Notes: generated by a model from the letters alone, not told the origin. 64,000 nucleotides of DNA from Speluncibacter jeojiensis (GCF_029589495.1 NZ_JAAIVF010000003.1:124001-188000), one strand, 5' to 3'. Shown: positions 1 through 8,440, numbered from the stretch's first letter. A program made the numbers and translations.

Positions 1-15
1 CCCCGTGGCGCGGCG

Positions 16-48
16 CCGATCCCCCGACCCGCCCGGTCGGGGGATCGG
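16..48. terminator. Hairpin, probable terminator
   Basis: Two perfectly complementary 14-base arms (16-29 and 35-48) enclose a 5-base loop just upstream of the histidine kinase gene. No T-run follows on either side, so it may end transcription of a gene outside the window or only shape the mRNA end. Confidence 0.5.
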
Positions 49-90
49 TCATGTCCGCCTCCGACGATCCACAGAGGGGAGAATGCCCGG

Positions 91-1497
91 GTGACGACGA
101 ATCGACTGCCGGAGCCGTTGCGCCCGTCGCGCTGGCCGCTGCGGGTGCGCTCGGCGCTGGCGGCGGCCGTGGTGGTCGGACTGGCCCTGCTGGTCGGCGC
201 CGGCGCGCTGCTGTGGATGCTCGACCGCTCCCTGGTCGGCGCGGTGGACTCGGCGGCGACCGCACGGGCGACCGACATCGCCAACCAGCTCACCCACGAC
301 AGTCCCGCCGACCTCGACGCCGCGCTGTTCACCACCGACAGCCGGATCTCCGGGGTGCAGATCGTTTCTCCGTCCGGACAGGTCGTGCGCACCTCCAGCC
401 AATCGTGGCGCGCCCCGCTGATCGACCTGCGACTCGATCCCGGCCAGGCACCGGTGAGCGGCGTGAGCGCCACATCCGGGCCGGAGTCGGACCTGCGGGT
501 CTCGGCACGGCCGGCGGTGTCGACGACGGGGCCGGTGACGGTGCTGGTGGCGGCGAGCAAGGAGTCCGTCGAGACCACGCTGATCACGGTGGCGGTGCTG
601 CTGGCGGTCGGCGGGCCGCTGATCGTGCTGGTGGCCGCGGCCGCGACCTGGGCGCTCGTCGGCCGCTCGCTGGGCTCGGTCGAAGCGATCCGCTCGCAGG
701 TCGCCGCGATCGGCGCGGCCCAGTTGTCCGAACGGGTACCCGTTCCCCCGGCGCGGGACGAGATCGCGCGCCTGGCGACGACGATGAACGCGATGCTCGC
801 CCGCATCGAGGCCGGGCACCTGGCCCAGCGCCGCTTCGTCGGCGACGCCTCACACGAACTGCGCAGCCCGCTGGCGACGCTGACCGCCGCGCTCGAGGTG
901 GCCCGCGAACGGCCCGAGGCCTTCGACCGCGCCCTGCTCACCGACACACTGCTTCCGGAAACCGAACGCATGCGCGACCTCGTCGAGGACCTGCTCATCC
1001 TCGCCCGCGCCGACGAGACCGGCATCGCGCTGCGCGTCGGCGACGTCGACCTCGACGATCTCGCCGATGGCGAGGCCCGCCGGCTACGCCTGCGCGGCGA
1101 CGTCACCGTCCACACCGTCACCGCGCCCGTCCGGATCCGCGGCGACCGCGAACGCCTGGCCCGTGTCGTGCGCAACCTCGTCGACAATGCCGCGGCGCAC
1201 GCGGCGTCGACGGTGGCGTTGACCACCGAGACGAGCGAGCCGACCGCCCGCATCGTCGTCGACGACGACGGGCCCGGCATCCCGGACTCCGAGCGAGAGC
1301 GGGTGTTCGAACGGTTCGTGCGCCTGCAGGACGACCGCTCCCGCGCCACCGGCGGCAGCGGTCTGGGGCTGGCCATCGTCACCGAAATCGTTGCCGCCCA
1401 CGGCGGATCGGTGACCATCGGCGACTCCCCACTCGGTGGTGCGCGCTTCGTGGTCGAACTTCCGTCGGAAGGTCCCGATCACCGCTCGGCGAGCTGA
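91..1497 (+). CDS. Sensor histidine kinase of a two-component system
   Basis: Membrane sensor kinase of 468 residues that should autophosphorylate and pass phosphate to a response regulator. A first membrane segment lies near residues 18-42, an extracellular sensor of about 100 residues follows, and a second membrane segment lies near 155-183. HAMP is next, then the H-box GDASHELRSPL near residue 251, the N-box NLVDNAAAHA, and the ATP motifs DDDGPGIP and GGSGLGLAI. The GTG start at 91 follows a GGGGAG site. Unlike most kinases it is not in an operon with its regulator: the OmpR-type regulator is on the other strand and the two genes overlap by 19 bases at their ends. The signal sensed is unknown. 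Confidence 0.93.
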   Translation: MTTNRLPEPLRPSRWPLRVRSALAAAVVVGLALLVGAGALLWMLDRSLVGAVDSAATARATDIANQLTHDSPADLDAALFTTDSRISGVQIVSPSGQVVRTSSQSWRAPLIDLRLDPGQAPVSGVSATSGPESDLRVSARPAVSTTGPVTVLVAASKESVETTLITVAVLLAVGGPLIVLVAAAATWALVGRSLGSVEAIRSQVAAIGAAQLSERVPVPPARDEIARLATTMNAMLARIEAGHLAQRRFVGDASHELRSPLATLTAALEVARERPEAFDRALLTDTLLPETERMRDLVEDLLILARADETGIALRVGDVDLDDLADGEARRLRLRGDVTVHTVTAPVRIRGDRERLARVVRNLVDNAAAHAASTVALTTETSEPTARIVVDDDGPGIPDSERERVFERFVRLQDDRSRATGGSGLGLAIVTEIVAAHGGSVTIGDSPLGGARFVVELPSEGPDHRSAS

Positions 1498-2174
1498 GCC
1501 CCGCCGTCGGCGCGGAGCCGGTAGCCGACGCCCCGGAGCGTGTCGATGCTCGAGCGGCCGAACGGCGCGTCGATCTTCTTGCGCAGGTAGCCGACATACA
1601 CCTCGACGACGTTCTCGGCGCCGTCGTAGTGCGCGTCCCAGACGCTGTGCAGGATGGCGGTCTTGGTGACGACGGTGCCCATGTGCCGCATGAGGTATTC
1701 GAGCAGACCGAATTCCCTTGGCGTGAGCACGATCTCGACGTCGTCGCGGAACACCCGATGTCCGGCCGGGTCGAGCGTCAGGTCTCCCGCGGCGAGCACC
1801 ACCGGCCGCTGCGGCGCGCCGCGGCGTAGCAGCGCGCGCAATCGGGCGACCAGCACCACGAACGAGAACGGCTTGGTCAGATAGTCGTCGGCACCCAGGT
1901 CGAACGCGTCGGCCTCCTCGTAGTCGCCGTCCTTCGCGGTGAGCATCAACACCGGCGTCCACACCTCGGCGGCGCGGATACGGCGCAACACCTCGTAACC
2001 GCTCAACCCGGGCAACATGATGTCCAGCACGATCACGTCGAAGGACTCCTCCGTCGCACGCCACAGTCCGTCCGGCCCGGTGTGCGCCAACCCGACCGCG
2101 AACCCCTCGAGTTCGAGCCCGCGCTGCACCGTCTGCGCCAGCCGCACCTCGTCCTCGACGACGAGCACCCTCAC
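1479..2174 (-). CDS. OmpR/PhoB-family response regulator
   Basis: DNA-binding response regulator of 231 residues. The receiver domain (residues 1-115) has the acidic pocket VVEDE, phospho-acceptor Asp51 in VIVLDIMLPG and the conserved Lys in YLTKPF. A winged-helix domain follows (about 130-225, ending GVGYRLR). The GTG start at 2174 has a GGGAG site about 9 bases upstream. It most likely partners the kinase encoded tail-to-tail with it; this pairing is inferred from position only. Confidence 0.93.
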   Translation of the reverse strand: MRVLVVEDEVRLAQTVQRGLELEGFAVGLAHTGPDGLWRATEESFDVIVLDIMLPGLSGYEVLRRIRAAEVWTPVLMLTAKDGDYEEADAFDLGADDYLTKPFSFVVLVARLRALLRRGAPQRPVVLAAGDLTLDPAGHRVFRDDVEIVLTPREFGLLEYLMRHMGTVVTKTAILHSVWDAHYDGAENVVEVYVGYLRKKIDAPFGRSSIDTLRGVGYRLRADGGAQLAER

Positions 2175-2295
2175 CGGTTCTGCTCCCTCTCACCCGTGGT
2201 CATCGATCCTCCTCACCGTAGCGCCCCGCACGCGAGAAGGCCGGTCGGCCGGATCGCGTGCGGTGGCGTTGTCGCACAGGTCAACCCGCAGGTCG

Positions 2296-3144
2296 CTATG
2301 ACGGGTCCACCTGTCGCGGGCTCGCGGTCCCGTCTGTCGGCGCGGCGCCGACGTCCCGCTTGGTGACGGTCAGGAAGGCGACGAGCGCGACGATCACGGC
2401 CAGGAACACCACGCTCGTCACCGTGGTCCCGATCCCCACGCCGCCCGCGTTCCGCGGCTGCGACAGCAGATCGCCCAGCGATGCGCCGAGCGGCCGGGTC
2501 AGGATGTAGGCCAGCCAGAAGCCGAGCACCGCATTCAGTTTGAATCCGAGCGTCGCCACCGCGACGAGTGCGAACAGGCCGGCGAACAGCAACAGCGCCA
2601 GCGGGTAGCCGAGCGAGAACTTCTCGGCGATCATGTCGCCGAACGCGGTGCCCAGCGCAAACGTGAACAGGATCGCGAGCCAGTAGAAGCCCTCGCGCCG
2701 GCGGGTGTAGATGCTGTGGATCGACAGCGTCTTCTCCTTGGCGTACCAGGCGATGAACGTGGCGATGAGCAGAATGCTGAACACCGTGGTGGACACGGTC
2801 AGCGGCACGCCGAGCCCGTCGGTCAGGTTGTCGGTGATCAGGGTGCCCACGATGCTGATCAGCACCACGTTGAGCCAATACAGCCACGGGATGTACCGGT
2901 CGGCGCGGAACTGGGCGATCAGCGCCACGATCAGCGCGATCCCCATCACCACCGTGGTGGTCTGCAAGCCGAGTCCGAGGGTCATGTTGAGGTAGTCCGC
3001 GAAGGTCTCGCCGGTCGTCGTGGCCAGGATCTTGATGATCCAGAAGAAGACGGTGACCTCGGGGACCTTGCACAGAAGTCGTCGTGCGGTCCGGGCGCCT
3101 GCGCTCGCCGCGACTGCGGTCGGGTTTCCTGGGTTGCCTGCCAT
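2296..3144 (-). CDS. DUF347-repeat (COG4705) multi-pass membrane protein
   Basis: Integral membrane protein of 282 residues with four related units, each a pair of membrane helices. The first begins KVPEVTVFFWIIKILATTTGE near residue 26, and similar units start YIPWLYWLNV, REGFYWLAILFTFALGTAFGD and LNAVLGFWLAYILTRPLGAS. This matches the DUF347 repeat family, whose biochemical role I do not know. The N-terminal 25 residues are not family-like and no strong ribosome site precedes the ATG, so the true start could be slightly downstream. Confidence 0.8.
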   Translation of the reverse strand: MAGNPGNPTAVAASAGARTARRLLCKVPEVTVFFWIIKILATTTGETFADYLNMTLGLGLQTTTVVMGIALIVALIAQFRADRYIPWLYWLNVVLISIVGTLITDNLTDGLGVPLTVSTTVFSILLIATFIAWYAKEKTLSIHSIYTRRREGFYWLAILFTFALGTAFGDMIAEKFSLGYPLALLLFAGLFALVAVATLGFKLNAVLGFWLAYILTRPLGASLGDLLSQPRNAGGVGIGTTVTSVVFLAVIVALVAFLTVTKRDVGAAPTDGTASPRQVDPS

Positions 3145-3203
3145 GTCCGCGAGCGTGTCACCGGGTCGCTGTGGCGGCGCTGAGACGCGGGGTCAGGCGC
3201 GGG

Positions 3204-3824
3204 TCAGCGGCCCTCGGTGCGGACGAGCCGTTTCAAGTCGCGGTCCCATCGGGCCTCCTGCGAGCGGGCGAGCCGACGCCCGACGCCGCGGCCGAGCAGG
3301 AGCAGCGCGCCGACGAAGCAGCCCCACGCCGCGAAGGCGACACGCGCGGTCGTCGACCGGGCCTCGGCGATCGTCATCGGGGCGCCGGTGAGCCGCCCCT
3401 GCTCGTCGACCCACCGGGTCAGGTGCGAGCCGCGTCCGGTTCCGGCAGGAACCGCCACCGACCCGCTGTGATGACCGCGCCAGAACCACCGCGCCAGCAC
3501 GGTCACGGCGCCGGGGTCGGGTGACGCCAGAGGATGCGATGCGGCGGCCAGCGTCGTCACCGGCACTCGGTGTCGCGTCCGGAGCTCGTGCTGGGCCAGT
3601 ACCAGTGCCCGCTGCTCGGCGATGCGGCCGATCCCGACCGCCGCGGGCACCGCCAACACGGCGGCCGCCAGCGCCACCAGCACCAGCCAGGCCGCCAGCC
3701 GGTCACCGCGCCGGACGAGTGGGCTCGATCCGGCCAGCCGCACCCATTGCACCCGCAGCCACAGTGCCGCGCCCGTCATCGCACCTGCCGGTCGGCGGGT
3801 GATCCGATACCGGATGCTGTGCAC
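3204..3824 (-). CDS. Rv1733c-family membrane protein
   Basis: Protein of 206 residues with the layout of the actinobacterial Rv1733c family: a SPLVRRGDRLAAW motif, a membrane helix (about 45-68), an extracytoplasmic part with RWFWRGHHSGSVAVPAGT, and a second helix near 165-183. In M. tuberculosis the namesake belongs to the dormancy regulon; the function is unknown. A divergent family member sits at 60259-60801. Confidence 0.75.
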   Translation of the reverse strand: MHSIRYRITRRPAGAMTGAALWLRVQWVRLAGSSPLVRRGDRLAAWLVLVALAAAVLAVPAAVGIGRIAEQRALVLAQHELRTRHRVPVTTLAAASHPLASPDPGAVTVLARWFWRGHHSGSVAVPAGTGRGSHLTRWVDEQGRLTGAPMTIAEARSTTARVAFAAWGCFVGALLLLGRGVGRRLARSQEARWDRDLKRLVRTEGR

Positions 3825-4234
3825 CCGAGCATTATTACTCCCCCCTGCACCTCATCGGGCGGGGACGTACAGGAAGTCCCGCTGATCGGCGGCCAGATAC
3901 CGCTCCGGATCGCCCGGCATGTGGGGCAGCAACTCGTGCGGGTCGACGACGCCGGCCGGGCCCGGCCGCCTCTACGAATAGGTGACCATCCGCGAGTGGA
4001 TGTCCCGAGGTCGTCGACGACCAACGACGCCGCACCCGCAACGAGCGGCTTGCCCACTCGGCCGCGGCTTTAGAAGCCACCACGGGTGTCGGCGAGCCGG
4101 CAGCCGGAGTTGAAGGTGGCCACCAGATCGGGCACCGCGACAGACGGCACGTGGGCGCCGCCGGGCCACACCCCACCGGTGCCTCCGATCAAAGACCAGG
4201 AGCCGCGGCGCTTCCGGTTCTGCCAGGAAAGGGC
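3825..4234 (-). pseudogene. Degraded non-coding stretch with possible gene remnant
   Basis: No intact gene is visible. On the minus strand short protein-like pieces appear in different frames, including GVVDPHELLPHMPGDPERY followed by LAADQRDFLYVPAR and a stop at 3852, and VPDLVATFNSGCRLADTRGG ending near 4077. Stops and frame changes separate them, as expected of a decayed gene. I do not recognise the parent family, and the remnant reading is tentative. Confidence 0.3.
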
Positions 4235-4278
4235 TGTGGGCCCACTGAGCGTGCGGCAGCGCGCTCAGCGGGCCCACA
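4235..4278 (-). terminator. Hairpin downstream of the FabH-like gene
   Basis: Arms 4235-4251 and 4262-4278 (17 bases, one G-T mismatch) form a strong hairpin directly after the stop codon of the FabH-like gene on the minus strand. Only a short CCCTTTCC follows, so termination efficiency is uncertain. Confidence 0.6.
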
Positions 4279-4290
4279 ATGGGCGGCGAC

Positions 4291-5358
4291 TCACCCCTCG
4301 GGGAAGCTCGACTCCTTCGGGGCCGGCGGCAGGGTGACGACCTGGCCCGCGTAACTCAGCCCGGCGCCGAAGCCGAGCAGCAGTGCCGTCTGGCCGCCCT
4401 TGGCCTTGCCTGTCACCAGCATCTCCTCCATCGCCAGCGGGATCGACGCGGCGGAGGTGTTGCCGGTGTTCTCGATGTCGTTGGCGACCGGAACGTCCTC
4501 GGCGAGGCCGAGGTTCTTCTTCATCAGGTCGTTGATCCGCTGGTTCGCCTGGTGCGGGATGAACACCTCGATGTCCTCCTTCGCCACCCCCGACGACTCG
4601 ATCGCGGTCGCGAGCGCGCGCGGCAGCGTGACGGCCGCCCAGCGGAACACCTTCGGGCCCTCCATGTGCAGCGACATCCGGCCCACCGGTTCGACCTCCG
4701 GGTCGGTGCCCTGCAGGGCCTGCGCGCGGTTCATGTACTGCAGGAAGTCGACGTCCTGGGTGATCGCCTCGGCGTTCTCGCCGTCGCTGCCCCACACCGT
4801 CGGGGAGATGCCGTTCTCCTCGCTGGGTCCCACGACGACCGCACCCGCTCCGTCACCGAAGATCATCGCGGTGCCGCGGTCCGTCGGGTCGAGGCCGACC
4901 GTCATCGTCTCGGCGCCGATGACCAGCGCGTACTCCACCGAGCCGGCGCGGATCATGTCCGCGGCGACGCCGAGCGCGTAGCCGAAGCCGCCGCAGCCCG
5001 AGGTCAGGTCGAAGGCGGGGATCCCGTTCATGCCCAGGTCGTAGGCGACCGACGGCGCGCCGTGCGGGGTCAGCTTGAGCCAACTCGACGTCGCCAAGAT
5101 CAGCACACCGATCTTCGACCGGTCGATCTCGCCGTTGTCCAGTGCCCGCGCACCCGCGGCGACCGCCATCGACCGCAGGGTCTCGTCGCCGCTGATCCAG
5201 CGGCGGTTGCGGATACCGGTGCGCTCGTAGATCCACTCGTCGGTGGAGTCGAGGACCTCGCACACCTCGTCATTGCTGACCAGGTGCCGCGGACGGTACG
5301 CGCCGATGCTCAGCATCGCCACGTTCTCGCGTCCCCGGTTGACAGCGAATTCGACCAC
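4291..5358 (-). CDS. fabH: Beta-ketoacyl-ACP synthase III (FabH-like)
   Basis: Thiolase-fold condensing enzyme of about 355 residues. FabH enzymes join an acyl-CoA primer to malonyl-ACP to start fatty acid synthesis in the cytosol. The catalytic triad is visible: Cys in FDLTSGCGGFGYAL (near residue 122), His in IPHQANQRI and Asn in ENTGNTSAASIP. The N-terminus GAYRPRHLVSNDEV and STDEWIYERTGI are typical. I prefer the GTG at 5358, which follows AAGAAGG; a longer frame reaches 5478 but would run through a terminator hairpin (5382-5408). The gene stands alone, divergent from ndh. Primer preference cannot be judged from sequence. Confidence 0.85.
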   Translation of the reverse strand: MVEFAVNRGRENVAMLSIGAYRPRHLVSNDEVCEVLDSTDEWIYERTGIRNRRWISGDETLRSMAVAAGARALDNGEIDRSKIGVLILATSSWLKLTPHGAPSVAYDLGMNGIPAFDLTSGCGGFGYALGVAADMIRAGSVEYALVIGAETMTVGLDPTDRGTAMIFGDGAGAVVVGPSEENGISPTVWGSDGENAEAITQDVDFLQYMNRAQALQGTDPEVEPVGRMSLHMEGPKVFRWAAVTLPRALATAIESSGVAKEDIEVFIPHQANQRINDLMKKNLGLAEDVPVANDIENTGNTSAASIPLAMEEMLVTGKAKGGQTALLLGFGAGLSYAGQVVTLPPAPKESSFPEG

Positions 5359-5381
5359 GTCGACCCACACCCTTCTTGCCG

Positions 5382-5408
5382 AAAAACGGCCCGACGCCTC
5401 GTCGGGCC
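5382..5408 (-). terminator. Intrinsic terminator/attenuator in the fabH leader
   Basis: On the minus strand a 9-base perfect stem (5400-5408 with 5388-5396, 3-base loop) is followed by five T residues. It lies only 24 bases upstream of the chosen fabH start and points into fabH. No gene lies upstream on that strand before divergent ndh, so it would act on fabH transcripts themselves. Confidence 0.55.
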
Positions 5409-5670
5409 CACCGAACGTACCCATCGCCCGGACGGCCGTCCAGACTTTCCGGTCTGCTTTGGAGCCTGCCCAGTTCATCGAACGCTACGTCACAGTCGCC
5501 GCGGTTCCACAACCCGGACCGCACACGACACGCCGGACCACCCTGCCGGACACGACACGGCGAAACCTCGCAGACCACAGGACCGCACGCCCGAACCTCA
5601 CTAGGCTCGACCCACGGCCGGATCGTCGACCACACCCGCAGGCGCGTCACCAGACCGCGAGGAGCATGCG

Positions 5671-7041
5671 ATGGGCAACGAGTCAGCACAGCACCCCCGT
5701 CACCGAGTCGTCGTCATCGGCTCCGGCTTCGGCGGCCTGTTCGGCGCCAAGGCGCTGCGGCGGGCCGATGTCGACATCACCCTTATCGCCAAGACCACAC
5801 ATCACCTGTTCCAGCCGCTGCTCTACCAGGTCGCCACCGGGATCCTGTCCGAGGGCGAGATCGCGCCGTCGACCCGTGTCATCCTGCGCGACCAGAAGAA
5901 CGTGCGGGTCCTGCTCGGCAACGTGTACCGGATCGACCTCGAGGCCCGCACCGTCACCTCGCGCATGCTCGGCCACATCACGGTCACCCCGTACGACAGC
6001 CTGATCATCGCGGCCGGCGCGGACCAGTCGTACTTCGGCAACGACCGGTTCGCCGAGTTCGCCCCCGGCATGAAGACCATCGACGACGCGCTCGAGTTGC
6101 GCGGCCGCATCGTCGGCGCCTTCGAGCGCGCGGAGCTGTCCGCCGACCCGGGCGAGATCGAACGCCTGATGACGTTCGTGGTGATCGGCGCGGGACCGAC
6201 CGGGGTCGAGATGGCCGGGCAGATCACCGAGATGGCCGACCGCACCCTCGCCGGCACGTTCCGCAACATCGACACCACCACCGCGCGCGTGATCCTGCTC
6301 GACGCCGCCCCCGCCGTGCTGCCGCCGATGGGCGAGAAACTGGGGTCGCGCGCGGCGAAGCGGCTCACCAAGATGGGCGTCGACATCCAGCTTGGCGCGA
6401 TGGTCGTCGACGTCGACCAGCACGGCCTGGTCGTCAAGGACCGCGACGGGCAGGAACGGCGCATCGAGTCGGCGTGCAAGGTGTGGTCGGCCGGGGTGTC
6501 GGCCAGCCCCCTGGGCCGGCAGCTGGCCGAGCAGTCCGGCGTCGAACTCGACCGGGCGGGCCGGGTGAAGGTCAAGGAGGACCTGACGATTCCCGGGCAC
6601 CCCAACGTGTTCGTCGTCGGCGACATGATGGCCGTCGAGGGGGTGCCCGGCCAGGCGCAGGGCGCGATCCAGGGCAGCCGGTACGCGGCCGCGCAGATCA
6701 AGGCCGAGCTCAAGGGCGCTCACCCGTCCGACCGCAAGCCGTTCGACTACTTCGACAAGGGGTCGATGGCGACGATCTCGCGGTACAGCGCGGTCGCGAA
6801 GGTCGGCAAACTCGAGTTCAGCGGGTTCATCGCCTGGCTGATGTGGCTGGCCCTGCACCTGGTCTACATCGTCGGGTTCAAGAGTCGCCTGACGACGTTC
6901 GTGTCGTGGACCGTGTCGTTCGTCGGCCGCGCCCGCACGCAGATGACGATCACCGAGCAGCAGGTGTTCGCCCGCACCGCGATCGCCGAACTCGAGGAAG
7001 GCCTGGCCGACGGCCGGTCGGCGGACGAGGCGGCGGGCTGA
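5671..7041 (+). CDS. ndh: Type II NADH dehydrogenase (NDH-2)
   Basis: Single-subunit, non-proton-pumping NADH:menaquinone oxidoreductase of 456 residues on the inner face of the membrane. It has the FAD motif VVVIGSGFGGLFGAKAL near residue 15, a second dinucleotide site FVVIGAGPTGVEMAGQ near 170, and a C-terminal FAD contact VFVVGDMMAVEG. A hydrophobic amphipathic tail (FIAWLMWLALHLVYIVG, about 385-401) should anchor it. The ATG at 5671 follows GAGGAG. In M. tuberculosis the homologous ndh also lies near the thioesterase-blaI-gnd1-guaB1 block. Confidence 0.93.
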   Translation: MGNESAQHPRHRVVVIGSGFGGLFGAKALRRADVDITLIAKTTHHLFQPLLYQVATGILSEGEIAPSTRVILRDQKNVRVLLGNVYRIDLEARTVTSRMLGHITVTPYDSLIIAAGADQSYFGNDRFAEFAPGMKTIDDALELRGRIVGAFERAELSADPGEIERLMTFVVIGAGPTGVEMAGQITEMADRTLAGTFRNIDTTTARVILLDAAPAVLPPMGEKLGSRAAKRLTKMGVDIQLGAMVVDVDQHGLVVKDRDGQERRIESACKVWSAGVSASPLGRQLAEQSGVELDRAGRVKVKEDLTIPGHPNVFVVGDMMAVEGVPGQAQGAIQGSRYAAAQIKAELKGAHPSDRKPFDYFDKGSMATISRYSAVAKVGKLEFSGFIAWLMWLALHLVYIVGFKSRLTTFVSWTVSFVGRARTQMTITEQQVFARTAIAELEEGLADGRSADEAAG

Positions 7042-7073
7042 CCGGTCACCGGCGGTCGGCCGCGCCGGTCACG

Positions 7074-7117
7074 CTCATTTGCCGCACGTGCTCATTTGCC
7101 GCACGTGCTCATTTGCC
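7074..7117 (+). repeat. 17-bp tandem repeat at the thioesterase gene end
   Basis: The unit CTCATTTGCCGCACGTG occurs at 7074-7090 and 7091-7107, followed by a 10-base partial copy at 7108-7117. On the minus strand the unit carries the last codons and stop of the thioesterase gene (GGC AAA TGA), so that end has been copied downstream. Confidence 0.9.
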
Positions 7118-7585
7118 GATGTTCGCGGTGTCCGCGATGTTCGCCAGTCGCACCTTGCCCTGCGCGATCAGCCGGCCGCGGTCGTCGCTGATGTCGACCT
7201 GCCACACCTGCTGGGTGCGGCCGCGGTGGACCGGGCGCGCCTCGGCCTCGAGCACACCCTCGCGGGTGGCGCGCAGGAAGTCGGTGTTGTTGTTGACGCC
7301 GACGACATGGCCGCGATCACCCAGCCACGCCGCGCCGCCGATGCTCGCCATCGCCTCGATCACCGAGCAGTAGACGCCGCCGTGGACGATGCCACTGGGC
7401 TGGTGCTGGTTCGGTCCGGCCGTCCACTGCGCGTGCACCCGGTCCCCGGTGATCTCGGTGTACTCGAGGCCGAGCGTGCTGCCGAACCCGCGGCGCAGGA
7501 AGGCGTTGATCTCGTCCAGGTCCGCATCCGCGCCGGCCAGATCAGGCAGGGTCGTCTCCGGCGAGACACCGGGTTCGTTGCTCAC
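7109..7585 (-). CDS. PaaI-family hotdog-fold thioesterase
   Basis: Acyl-CoA thioesterase of 158 residues (Rv1847-like). The hotdog core has the family signature QPSGIVHGGVYCSVIEAMASIGG, in which the HGG turn and following acidic residue form the active site. The GTG at 7585 follows a GAAGGAG site. Substrate is not predictable. It is divergent from blaI and convergent with ndh, as in mycobacteria. The 3' end is part of a 17-bp tandem repeat. Confidence 0.87.
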   Translation of the reverse strand: MSNEPGVSPETTLPDLAGADADLDEINAFLRRGFGSTLGLEYTEITGDRVHAQWTAGPNQHQPSGIVHGGVYCSVIEAMASIGGAAWLGDRGHVVGVNNNTDFLRATREGVLEAEARPVHRGRTQQVWQVDISDDRGRLIAQGKVRLANIADTANIGK

Positions 7586-7706
7586 AGGGGTTCTCCTTCA
7601 GGTCCGTCGCGCGCGTCGCACGCGCCCGCGTCAGGTCTACACGACCACGATGGTGCGCGGCCGACGCGTTCCGGCGTGGTGCAGCCTCGGGCGGGCGGGA
7701 GATGAC

Positions 7707-7745
7707 GGGGCGGGTCCGGCGCCGTGTCGGCGCGGGACCCGCCCC
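7707..7745. repeat. Long inverted repeat in the blaI upstream region
   Basis: Arms of 11 bases (7707-7717 and 7735-7745) with an inner GCGCC/GGCGC stem make one extended hairpin. A second, weaker one (GGAGTCG with CGACTCC) follows near 7752-7786. The 399 bases between the thioesterase gene and blaI contain no gene that I can support; they hold these structures and the two operator candidates listed separately. Confidence 0.6.
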
Positions 7746-7865
7746 GGGCGTGGAGTCGCGGCGCTGCAGCCCTCAGCGTCGACTCCGTGGTGGTCGGTCC
7801 GTGGCGGGCGCTGACGTGTCGCCGCCTCGGCGGTGTCGTGGCACGCACCGCAACCGAACCCGACT

Positions 7866-7884
7866 ATAGGCAAGGCTTGCCTAA
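7866..7884 (+). promoter_or_regulatory. Candidate IdeR/DtxR iron box
   Basis: The 19-base sequence ATAGGCAAGGCTTGCCTAA is an almost perfect palindrome and agrees with the DtxR/IdeR consensus TTAGGTTAGCCTAACCTAA at most positions, including both outer TAGG/CCTAA blocks. It lies about 100 bases upstream of blaI. Iron control of this operon would be unexpected. Confidence 0.45.
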
Positions 7885-7932
7885 TCTGGCAAGGTCTGAC
7901 GTCGGGGAACAAAATCGGACACCCATCAGTTC

Positions 7933-7947
7933 ACTACGACAGGTAGT
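7933..7947 (+). promoter_or_regulatory. Candidate BlaI operator
   Basis: ACTAC, five bases, GTAGT forms a dyad 37 bases upstream of the blaI start. Known BlaI operators are built on ACTAC...GTAGT, so this fits autoregulation. Spacing is one base longer than in the staphylococcal operator. Confidence 0.6.
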
Positions 7948-7984
7948 ACGTCACTGCGTCGGAGCGACCACTAGGATTGGAAAC

Positions 7985-8440
7985 ATGGCTGGACTTGGGG
8001 AACTCGAAAAGGCGGTGATGGACCACCTGTGGTCCCAGCCGGAACCGCAGACCGTCCGACAGGTCCACGCCGCACTCTGCGAACGCCGTGAACTCGCTTA
8101 CACCACGGTGATGACGGTGCTCCAGCGTCTGGCCAAGAAGAACCTCGTCAGCCAGCAACGCGGCGACCGCGCCCATCGCTACTCCCCCGTGCACAGCCGC
8201 GACGAACTCGTCGCCGGGCTGATGGTCGACGCACTCGACCAGGCCAGCGAATCCGATTCCCGCGCCGCCGCACTCGTGCACTTCGTCGAGCGGGTCACCC
8301 CCGACGAGGCGGATGCGCTCCGTCAGGCGCTGGCCGACCTCGAGACCAAGGAGCGTCCCGCCGACGTTGCTCAGCGGCGCCGCTCGCCGCTGAGCCGGGC
8401 CACGCTCGGCCGGGCCGGCTCCAGACGTGACCACGAGTAG
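7985..8440 (+). CDS. blaI: BlaI/MecI-family winged-helix repressor
   Basis: Repressor of 151 residues (Rv1846c-like). The winged-helix domain spans about 1-75, with ELEKAVMDHLWS and YTTVMTVLQRLAKKNLVSQQRGDRAHRY. The C-terminal helices serve dimerisation and hold the site normally cut to relieve repression. I start it at ATG 7985, as in homologues, although the frame is open further upstream. The dyad at 7933-7947 is a likely autoregulatory operator. The M56 peptidase gene follows after 33 bases. Confidence 0.9.
   Translation: MAGLGELEKAVMDHLWSQPEPQTVRQVHAALCERRELAYTTVMTVLQRLAKKNLVSQQRGDRAHRYSPVHSRDELVAGLMVDALDQASESDSRAAALVHFVERVTPDEADALRQALADLETKERPADVAQRRRSPLSRATLGRAGSRRDHE

Noticed and set aside
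7074-7117. Short direct repeats as a CRISPR array
   Set aside because: Units adjoin with no spacers, and no cas genes are present anywhere in the window.
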